Below, in pieces: positions 53,266 through 61,974 of a stretch of DNA of 64,000 nucleotides. The position numbers and the translations under genes were made by a program. The stretch comes from Lactuca virosa (taxonomy: Eukaryota > Streptophyta > Magnoliopsida > Asterales > Asteraceae). The stretch lies in assembly GCA_928212115.1 (NCBI GenBank), contig CAKMRJ010001112.1, positions 405,371,537 through 405,435,536 of the forward strand. The letters are read 5' to 3'. The notes beneath the pieces are model-generated. The model was not told where the DNA came from and ran no database searches. It saw nothing but the letters and a program-made list of their open reading frames with translations. Each line of letters opens with the position of its first letter. Position 1 is the first letter of the stretch.

Positions 53266-55003
53266 TGTAACGCTCGTTTCAGGTATCATTTATTTCTCAA
53301 TATTTTAGGGTTTTAGACTAAAGGAAAACCCTAATTATTAGGGGTTTGTACCCTATTTAAAGAATTTATGGCTCATTTGTGGCCTCCCTCATCGTCCTAA
53401 CTGTCCAGAGAGAAACCCTAGTCGTGCTTTAATGCTTTCTTGAGTGTGTGTGTGTGTGTGTGAGAGAGAGAGCTTTGGAGAGTAAATCTTGTGCTCTTTG
53501 GAGGGAAACTTGAAGATTGAATAGATGGAAGTGAGGAGGAGGCTATAGATCTGGCATCTACCTTGTGTTAGCAACCATTTGGAGGTAAAATGTCCTTACC
53601 TTGACTCTTGTTTCTTAGATCTTCTCCCATGAAATTTTAGTGCATTTTAGCCCATTTTGTAACCATTTTCGAAGTTGAGCAATATTTGAAGTTGTGAATT
53701 CAAATCTGGACACCTTAGGCCTCCTTGGGCCTAAAGATTGAAGATTTATCAAGCTTTAGCCATCTTCCATGCCCTATACCTTCTATTAAGCATAATTTTA
53801 GTGTTTTAACCTCTTGAGACCTTCCATGCACGTAAAGTTAGCAACTTTATGTGGTATTTCAGTCCTAAGGGACTGGATCTGTAGTTTGGGGTTTTGGATT
53901 CGACTGGAAGGACTGAATATGTTAAGAAAAGGGAAAACTCGACGAGTTGCCTTGGCAAATCGACGAGTTGGATTGGGTTTTCCCATTTTTGGTATGCACA
54001 GTGAACTCGGCGAGTTGATAAGATAACTCGACGAGTTGGTTAGGGGTTTCCCTGGTTTTCTGAACACAGAAGGAACTCGACGAGTTGCTAGACGCACTCG
54101 ATGAGTTGGGTCAACATGGACTGTAGACCTTGACTTTGACCATGGTTGACCAAGTTTGACATTGATGATATTATTGGTATTTCTGGACTTTGATAAAGTA
54201 GTCACATGATGGTTGTAGGCAGTTGAGTTGGAGCTACGGATTGGGACTTATCTTATCTTATCACTTCAACATTCTTGAGAGGCGAGTCTCCTCACCATAC
54301 CAATGGGTCGAAGGCACCAAGGCCAACCCATTTTGTGATATGTGGTACATTAGTTGATGTAGTGATATGTGGTATGTTAATTGGTTATATGCTAGGTGGT
54401 ATGCTAGTTGTATATGTGATACTTGCAGGAAAGACCATGGGGGGAGCCCATGGCGCTTGGATGTAAGACCATGTGGGGGAGCCCATGGCTTTTCAGGTAA
54501 AGACCATGGGGGGAGCGCATGACACTTGGATGTCAGACCATGTGGGGGAGCCCATGGCTTTACAGCTAAAGACCATGGGGGATCCCATGACACTTAGGTG
54601 TAATACCATGTGGGGGAGCCCATGACATCCTAGAGTAAGACCCTGGGGGGAGCCCACGACATCCTCATATGTTTGTATGCATGGCTTGTGGTTTATGTAG
54701 CTTATATAGCTAATATGGATTATGTGATTATGTGGATTGTGTGGGGTATGCTGTGGGGAACTCACTAAGCATTAGCTTACAGTTTGTTGATTGTTTCAGG
54801 TACTTCAGATCCAAAGGGCAAGGACAAGGTTTGATGTCGCAACATGCACTCTCTCAGGCATTTTTATGGGGACACTCTGATATTGGAGTTAAAATGTTGA
54901 TGTTATGAATTTGAAAACAATTGTCATTGAGATTTTATGGTTTATGGGAATGTTTTGATTATTTAAAAATGAAAAATTTATTTGGAAAATTTGGGTTGTT
55001 ACA
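53266..55003 (+). repeat. Gypsy-1 3' LTR (complete)
   Basis: A 1,738-bp LTR. TATTTAAA is at 53354-53361, a (TG)n/(GA)n tract at 53445-53471, and palindromes of the CTCGACGAGTTG type at 53940-54100. The donor here is GAG|GCGAGT (54282, GC instead of GT). Seven hairpin repeat units lie at 54433-54665, and the acceptor GTTTCAG|GTACT ends at 54799. It ends GTTGTTACA before TAGGG. Compared with the 5' LTR it lacks about 112 bp, including the whole first palindrome set. Confidence 0.93.
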
Positions 55004-55607
55004 TAGGGTGTTACAAATCATGTATAAGCTTGAATGTAAATAGATTTGGTGACAAAATAATAAAAAACAATGGAATCCTTTGTAGTTGAAAAATTGATGA
55101 GTAAAGGAAGTTCATAATCATGAATGGATACTTTGGGGATGATTTGAATTCAAAACTTAAGATGTTGGTTGATTTCTAGATTGAAATATAGAGTTATTGG
55201 CTATAAGGGCAAAATAGGAAAGTTGGAATGGAATTGGACATTCCATAACTCCATTATGGAATTAACATGAGATTTGTGTAATGTTAAACACTTTACAACA
55301 CCCAATGATGTATTAGATGATTTGATAATAAGTCATACTGGTTAAAGAATGTTCTTGATCAACTTGAGCTTTTAACCCTTTCATATGAGTGTTTGTAAGC
55401 ATTATGAGCGTAACATTTTGATAAAGGTCTTACTGATTAATTAATAATAAGGATAGGAGTCAATTGAGTATTTGAGAAGAAGTTTATAACCTTTATTTAG
55501 TTCTTAATAACCACTTGGTAAAGTTTGGTGGCCATTACAAGTCTAGGGAACAAGTTACAAAGCTTTTAGCAAAATTCTGCACAAAATGGTGACCTACAGT
55601 TTTGACA

Positions 55608-55636
55608 CGGGGGGGGGGGGGGGGGGGGAGGGGGGT
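55608..55636. repeat. Poly(G) tract
   Basis: About 28 nearly uninterrupted G bases between GACAC and GTGTC. Likely length-unstable. Confidence 0.95.
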
Positions 55637-56174
55637 GTCCTTTTGACACTGGGCATGTCAAAGGTTCTTTTAAGTGTATGTTTTTTTTTGTGAAAAACCT
55701 AGTAAATTACCACCAATTGCCCTCAAACTTTATATATAAGCTAATAGGAAGTAAATAAGCTTTTAGGGAATATCTAAAAAGCTTTAGGGAATATCTAATG
55801 TTAAAAATCTTAGAAGTGTATTTTGGTCATTTTTTTGACATTCACCTTTATGTTATATAGGTGGTGTTTGAGAAGTGTTGATATAAGAAAAGGAACTAGA
55901 AGATGACTAGCTAATCTACATTGGAAAACTAGGTGAGTACGTGTTGACATTTTTCCCACTTTGGGGTACATGACACAATTAATTTAAGACAATGAAATGA
56001 AATGTTTTAATATATGAAATGTTTTGAAAAGAAAGTGTTAAATTTTTTTTGGAAATAATGTTTTGAAAGAATTCCTTTAAGGAAAGAATGTTTTAAGATC
56101 AAAGAATGTTTTTGAAAGAAAGAATGTTTTAAGAGAAAGAATGTTTTTGAAAGAAAGAATAAAAGTCTGTATTT

Positions 56175-56290
56175 CATTCATTTAGACTCTCCGAGGCGTA
56201 TTGTTCATTTAATACCACCTGGAGTCTGTATTTCATTCATTTAGACTCTCCGAAGCGTATTGTCCATCTAATACTACCCAGAGTCTGCAT
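56175..56290 (+). repeat. Tandem hairpin repeat in Gypsy-4 U5 intron
   Basis: Two units of AGACTCTCCGAGGCGTATTG...AATACCACCTGGAGTCT. The ends pair (AGACTC / GAGTCT, GTATT / AATAC). A third copy is at the window end (63951-64000) in the 3' LTR. Confidence 0.88.
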
Positions 56291-56891
56291 TTTATTACCA
56301 TACAAACAACAATGTCATTTGCTGAAGTAAAATATTATTTTCTCCTATTACATTAAATTGTGGTTTTCCCATATACTCATTAATGTAAAAACTATATTTT
56401 GATAATGATAGTAACATTTGAGGAAAAATGCTCTTTAAACACAAAACAGTCTGGTCTTGGTAGAAGACTACTTTTAATAGAAAATATAGGATTTTCTGGA
56501 AGGAATTCAAATACTTTATAAGCTCTTATCACTATCATCTAATGAGATTATTTTGAGGAAAAACATGTATTTATATCAATGTCATTAGAATACTTATGAA
56601 CTCACCAGCATTAAAACGTTGATACCCTCTTTCAAAATAACTTGTATTCTCAGGTCGTTAGTAGACAGGTACACTCCGGGAGCTTTTGTGAAGACAGCCT
56701 TGTACCGAGCTGCATTTCATGTTATTTTCTATAACTACTTTGATGTTGTTGCTAAATGTAACCTATGTAAAACTTATACTATTAATGCAATGGTTGTTGT
56801 ACTTTGATTACTATACTGCATGCGTTGTGATACTTGACATGACATCCTCCACCCCAGAACGTTTCCGCCGTTCCGGTTTTGGGGTGTGACA

Positions 56892-56906
56892 GATTGGTAT
56901 CACAGC
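56892..56906 (+). other. Gypsy-4 primer-binding site
   Basis: GATTGGTATCACAGC matches the tRNA-Met complement TGGTATCAGAGC with one mismatch, directly after the LTR end TGTGACA. Confidence 0.85.
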
Positions 56907-57142
56907 ATTGTTTATAGTGAACTCAGTATATTAAATCATAAAAGATATACAACCTATAAATACAATGGGATAAAAACACTCTGACCAAAAATTATACTTT
57001 AAAATATAACCATATTTTTTACAAAAGTATAAGAACATCCAGAATATATATACCAGAACAAGTATCACAAGAAGAACAAGAATAAAAGTCTTTGGATGTT
57101 GAGCATTACCGTCAAACCTGGGCAGTTATGTAATCGTAGCTG

Positions 57143-57175
57143 GAATAAATATAGCCTGATCAAGTATATTTATTC
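57143..57175 (+). promoter_or_regulatory. Dimerisation-site-like hairpin with TGATCA loop, Gypsy-4 leader
   Basis: GAATAAATATA (57143-57153) pairs perfectly with TATATTTATTC (57165-57175) around GCCTGATCAAG, whose centre TGATCA (57157-57162) is self-complementary. It lies 250 nt after the primer site, the same as in Gypsy-3 (9380-9412). Confidence 0.68.
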
Positions 57176-57431
57176 GAGATGCGACTAACGTGTGTTTGGG
57201 AGTGATGGTGGTGTTGCAATGAATCTGAAACTTACCATATAGGATAGCTAGAGCCGAACATAAGGTTTAAAATACTATAGGAGTATTTTATGATACTAAA
57301 AGACTAACAATAAATCCAAAAGCAGTTCAGAAGTCAGAATCAAAAATCAACATGTAATTAAAATACTATAGGGGTATTTTAGGAACCATAAATAACTAGC
57401 GTGAAAACTAAAAAAGATCCTTATGGGTCGG

Positions 57432-57614
57432 TCTATGATTACGGAGTGTATGCTCCCAAGGTTATATATAGCTAGGATCTCATATGCTGAGAATGTGTGG
57501 TTTCGCTCTACTTCCTTTTCCTTGTTTGGATGTGGATATAGAGTAGTATCACATATTCGAAGGCCTATTAGATCTAAGTTTTATATGATTTGTGTACACT
57601 ATGTAATTGTAGCA
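57432..57614 (+). repeat. Inverted-repeat unit A, Gypsy-4 leader
   Basis: This foldback of about 183 bp has the outer end TCTATGATTAC matched by the complement of GTAATTGTAG. Arms include GGATCT and AGATCT, GAATGTGTG and CACATATTC, and CTCTA and TAGAG. The apex is CCTTTTCCTTGTTTGGATGTGG. It holds the same leader position as unit F of Gypsy-3. Confidence 0.85.
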
Positions 57615-58528
57615 AGACTTGATATGGATCACCCAGTAAAAAGTTGTAATAATCTCTCAAGATTCTTTAAACATTCTCATTCTTGCATAAACCCCTTTAG
57701 AAAACCATATCCACTTCAGTAATCGGCGGAAGAGTCGATAAAGACCCAGAAGAGGTTCATTGAGAAGACTTCCAATTAGGAAATAAATGAACAGTGATGA
57801 GACTATTGAAATCACCATGTACCTATACCTTTTAGGGACATTGGTGGGAAATTCGCCCGAACTTCTGAAATTCCAGTCACCCATTACGAAGTGATGGCGA
57901 TCAGAGTCAGAATCAGGAGTAAGGCGGAGCAGAAATTCAATAGGGAGTCAGCAGAAAAGAGAACCTACAGGAAAAGAGAACCCTCTAAGTACCCGAAGAA
58001 AACAACGCTTGTTCAGTCAAGGATAAGAGGTGGACAGAGGGAACCAATGCATGGAACCGAGAAGTGTTCCACCCCTATAAGTCACACTAATAACCCATAA
58101 ATAATACAACTTAGTGAGCTAGTGATTACACTACTCACACTATGTGTTAGGCAAATCGTCTTTCCTGTCGCGACTAAGATAAATAAATCGGATCACAAAA
58201 CCTCGATTGAGGGTGTTTAGCCATAAACTTTCATGTCTTTTTCTTGTGTAATCTTCGTTCCGGGAATTCTTTCAAATCTTTTCAAAGCCGGAGAGTGAAC
58301 CTCTCCAGTATAAAGATAACTTAGTTGGAACGACATCCGATTTATGGCTTTCCGATACACTTACTTCTACCCTGTTACCAGGACTGCATCATAGGGATGT
58401 AGGTCGATACTTAGAGAACCATAACTCAAAGCACGGGAAAAAATTTATGCCAATTATAGTAAAGAAAGATACGTGTAGGAGTAACCATCGTTTTTCATCA
58501 ACTTGTGTCCTCATCGTGTAGGAAAACC

Positions 58529-59119
58529 ATGCCTCCGAAGAAATGTAACGAACCCGCTAGCAAGACACCGACTCTTCAGATAGATGAAGCTACATTCCAA
58601 GCTGCAGTTTCAGCAGCCGTAGCATCTGTCATGGCTCACCTGAATGCTAACAACGCAAATGTTAGCAAGAGCACTATCGAGAATCCCGATCATAGCAATG
58701 GACAGCAACCAACACCCGTGTGCACATCCACCCAAGAACTCCAACCAAATCCACTGAAAAGGAAGTTTGGGAACGAGGAGGGAAGTACCTTGACTCAAGG
58801 ACCTTCCGGAGAGCAACAAGCAGAGGTAATCAATACCCCTGTGAACCCGCCTATCTCGACACCAAGAAGACCATACCTAGGAAACCTCCCCCACTGCAGC
58901 AAGTGTGACTACCATCATTATGGAGTCTGTCGAGAACCCTTTTCCATTAGGTGCAACATGAAGGGGCATACCGCTCGCAACGGCGGAACCCCGGTTGAGT
59001 TCATTACATCAACCACCAATGTTGGGACCAGTCCAATATGCCACCTATGTGGTGAAATTGGGCATCTCAAGAGGGACTGCCCAACTGAAAGAAATAACAA
59101 AGACACAGGAGGAGTTTAA
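58529..59119 (+). pseudogene. gag: Gypsy-4 Gag, short
   Basis: It starts at the ATG at 58529 (MPPKKCN), nine bases after a GTGTAG|G acceptor-like site. It has 196 codons. An N-terminal Ala-rich helix (LQIDEATFQAAVSAAVASVM, then AHLNANNAN) is shared with Gypsy-3. A P/Q/T-rich middle follows, then CSKCDYHHYGVC. A knuckle has lost its cysteines (RCNMKGHTARNGG), and the last is intact, CHLCGEIGHLKRDC. There is no capsid domain. The end EERNNKDTGGV-type tail stops at TAA. The frame itself is intact, so a short RNA-binding product is possible, but the element has no working pol. Confidence 0.8.
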
Positions 59120-59288
59120 CCCTAATACCTAGAAGAACATCAGGAACCGAACCCGATAGATTTTTGGTACGCCTCTCAACCTAAGTAGCTAATCGAAAAC
59201 TTTAAATAATCAATTCTAATTGTAATTACTCCCTCGTTAAGGCAAAGTCGCAGCACTGTTGTAAAACTTAAAAACCATCAAGGTAAAG

Positions 59289-59472
59289 CTCTATGATGGC
59301 TTAGTATATACGTTAAGGCCATTTATAATTAGGATTGATAGACCTCGAGTGAGTGATGCAGCCTTATCTCCTGTTCCTTGTTTGGTTGTGGATTTAGGGC
59401 GGAGTCGCTCAGTCAACAGTCCTTTTAATCTTAATTATACATGACTAGTGTATGCTAGGCGATTATAGAGAG
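59289..59472 (+). repeat. Inverted-repeat unit B, Gypsy-4
   Basis: A foldback of about 184 bp. CTCTATGATGGCTTAGTATA pairs with the far end TATGCTAGGCGATTATAGAG. TATAATTAGGATT pairs with AATCTTAATTATA. The apex is CTGTTCCTTGTTTGGTTGTGG. It lies 170 bp after gag. No counterpart was found in Gypsy-3. Confidence 0.88.
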
Positions 59473-61954
59473 ACCTCGTGAGAAATCCGTTCATGAAAAG
59501 TACGTTATTCCAAAACATCAGGACCCCTAGCGTTCAGCGTCAATCATGTCGGTCCAAGTATTCGCGATAGTAATACCATGGACGAACCCGAAATGCTAAG
59601 AATTTGTGTGCCCTGTTCAACACATGGTCCTATCAATCTTCATTCTATATCGTGTCGATGTTTATTAATTTCGACACTACCGTCAGTCATGGTTCGACTT
59701 GGTTCGACCATGCGAGAATTCCTAGTGCTGTGTAAAAAGAACTTTCACCTTATCATAGGTGTCAAATAAAGGTTCTTTCGAACCTGATAAGAAAACCTAA
59801 TGCAGACAATATGTCGTCTCTCTCATCCAACCTTCAGAAGTACCCAGGAGAGAGGTACCGCGCGTTGTTAACCAACCCCATTAGACATTAAAACCAGAAG
59901 CGGAAGGCACTGCAGATATTCCGGAAGGCAATAACCGCCCGAGGCCTACTCAATAGATCCTCCAGAAAGACCACTTGCACCGCACGATCTAGTTCATGAA
60001 TCAAGAGAAAGAACTAATGGGATTAACTTACTACTACTGAGTATATGCATTGGAGTGGTATATAATTTAGGTCGATAAGATTTAAGATGTGTGCTTCCGC
60101 CCTACTCCCTGTTCCTTGTTTGGTTGTGGGTTTAGGGTGGGGCCACACATCTGAACATCCTGTCAATCTCAATCATATACGACTTACATACACTGAGTAA
60201 TAGTGATTGAGCCGAGTATGAGGTCTACCACGAACCTTAAAATAAAACCCTTCATCATATATCCATAGGAAGGAGCTGAAGTCAAGAAAACAATTGTGGG
60301 TTGAGCTACTAAAATGACTACAAATTCGAAATTTGTTGTCATCCCGGGTTAGGCCAACGTAGTAGCTGACACCCTCAGTTAGGAAAAGTAACTCAAGTCG
60401 TAAGAGTAAAAAACATTGACTACGACCATCCATTCACGCCTGATCCCACAAATTAAGCATCTTAGTAGTGAGCCAAGAAAACCTGGAAAGCTGTGACATG
60501 TTAAACTCTGAGAAGAATGGATGGGGAAATTAGAGGTTCTGTGTGGCAGAGTCTTATGCCATCTAGATTTAATCTAGATAGAGAAACTCGGTAACATCGG
60601 AAGAGTAGCTGCAAGGGATGCTCGCACTACTCAAGCACTTCGTTCATCCAGATACAGACGAGAAGTACCTAGGTCGGAAAGAGTTGTGATAGTGCCTTGT
60701 CATGCGAGAAAAGTTACCGTCGCCCTATAGATGATAGCTTGCATTCACCAAAGTTAATACTAGGATGCTAAGAACCGCATGATTACCTCCGCGACCAGGA
60801 ATACTTGAGTAAAGTAGGCAACAAGTTGCGTTAAACTTTATAACCCAGGTCATAAAGAGATTGTGGACTCGACACCAGTCTAGGTGTTAGTCGACGGGTT
60901 ATACAAGATCACGTGCTTCCTACAAACTAGAGGAAACATACACAATGGAGAAACTAATGGAGCATGTATTAGAGATTTGTTAGACTACTAAGGTGTTCCA
61001 AGGAACATTATCTTTAAGAGATTGTAGAACCACCTCCCGAGATAGTCAATCACTTCAGAAAATCTCTAAGGGCGAAGCTAGCCCTGATCAGAGACTGCTA
61101 TCCATGAAACAGCGAACCGAATGAGAGAACGATTTCTTCCGATTAGGGATTATGCTGTGAAAGCATCTATTAGACTACGATAAAATTGGAGTTATCTAAG
61201 CATCATCTGGTAAAACCCTCTATCATCCTGACGTTGAAATATTCCGTTAGAACCACTTCATGAGTCAAAAGTGCAGGTCCTTTCTGCACTGGGCTGAGGT
61301 AGAGGCCACACAACCAATAGATGCCAGCATATAGTCAGCACCTTCAATGATCCAGAAAACCTCTGAAAGCCAACCAGTAGGAAATACGAATCCGAATACG
61401 ACCTGAGACTCCGAGGAATCCAATCATGAGGACTACACCTCCAGTAAGAGAAAACTTTTGGAACTTCAGAATGGTGATCACGCCAAGTGATGATCTCACC
61501 ATGGAAGTACATTATGTTTTGGGTACGGAACGTTCTATTTTACCAAGAACTTAGGACCATCAGAGATTCTTGATAGAATTGGTCCAGTATCCGTCAGACC
61601 CAGACTGCTTTAGGGATTCCATCAATTCCACCCTAACCTGTCCACGTCTCAGCGAATGAACCGGTAGTACCCGACAAAACTCTCACCATTTTCTCAATTT
61701 GATCCATGGAAACCAGAGCCACGTTTGTTAAAGGAGACGGGAGAAATCTAGCTCAGTAAAAAGGGAATCGATGAAACCTTATCCCGTGTGGCCCAGGGAT
61801 CGAAAAAGAAACTATACCTCGTAACGAAAATTCGCTAAAACTCAGCATGAACCTGATTCCATAAGGAACGGGCGAATCAGCTAGAGCATGAAGTGTCCAC
61901 ATCTTTCGTGTCCATCCGTGAGTGTTCGTTAAGATTCTAATTTCGGGACGAAAT
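59473..61954 (+). pseudogene. pol: Gypsy-4 decayed pol region
   Basis: There is no long frame. Fragments recognisable in shifting frames are an RNase H end-like GTAGCTGACACCCTC (about 60360) and an integrase C-terminal part around 61540-61680. The latter holds IGPVS..RLxxxL and FHPN/NPV-like residues corresponding to the Gypsy-3 4536-5030 product. The rest is stops. Unit C (60021-60210) occupies the place of RT. Confidence 0.55.
60021..60210 (+). repeat. Inverted-repeat unit C, Gypsy-4
   Basis: The strongest pairing of the six: AGATGTGTG with CACACATCT, GTATAT with ATATAC, and CCGCCCTA with TTAGGGTGG. The apex is CTGTTCCTTGTTTGGTTGTGG. It is nearly the same as unit E of Gypsy-3 in the left arm. 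Confidence 0.9.
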
Positions 61955-61974
61955 TCCCTCTAACGGGGGGATGA
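61955..61974 (+). other. Gypsy-4 polypurine tract
   Basis: CTAACGGGGGGATGA directly before TGTGACAACCCG, equal in design to Gypsy-3 4482-4500. Confidence 0.88.

Larger units (their letters stand above)
33331..55003 (+). mobile_element. Gypsy-1: Ty3/gypsy chromovirus-type element, degenerate, interrupted by Gypsy-2 and Copia-C
   Basis: The 5' LTR (33331-34758, truncated) and 3' LTR (53266-55003) begin TGTAACGCTCG. The element is flanked by the duplication TAGGG (33326-33330 and 55004-55008). The inner part 48448-53265 carries gag, protease, RT, RNase H and integrase on +, in Ty3/gypsy order, plus a chromodomain-like end. Many stops, two tandem duplications and one deletion make it inactive. 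The last 400 or so bases of the 5' LTR and the primer-binding site are missing. They were lost together with the 3' part of Copia-C at the Gypsy-2 junctions. Confidence 0.9.
55009..56891 (+). repeat. Gypsy-4 5' LTR, 5' part missing
   Basis: The right end GTTTCCGCCGTTCCGG...GGGGTGTGACA is homologous to the Gypsy-3 LTR end and is followed by a primer-binding site. Features: TTTGACA..TGTCAAA inverted motifs (55594-55665) with a poly(G) run, then TATATATAA (55731-55739). The donor CTAG|GTGAGT is at 55933 and the acceptor TATTCTCAG|G ends at 56653. Two 58-65 bp hairpin repeats lie at 56175-56290. No LTR start TGTGACAACC is found on this side; Gypsy-1 and older breakage remove it. Its U3 does not resemble the U3 at 61975. 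Confidence 0.7.
56892..61974 (+). mobile_element. Gypsy-4 internal region (relative of Gypsy-3)
   Basis: It begins with a primer site (TTGGTATCACAGC) and ends with the purine tract GGGGGGATGA at 61974. Gag is partly readable and the remaining pol is heavily decayed. The leader, Gag and purine tract match Gypsy-3 point by point. Protease and RT are not recognisable, as in Gypsy-3. Three inverted-repeat units (A, B, C) lie inside and a fourth (D) in the 3' LTR. Confidence 0.85.
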
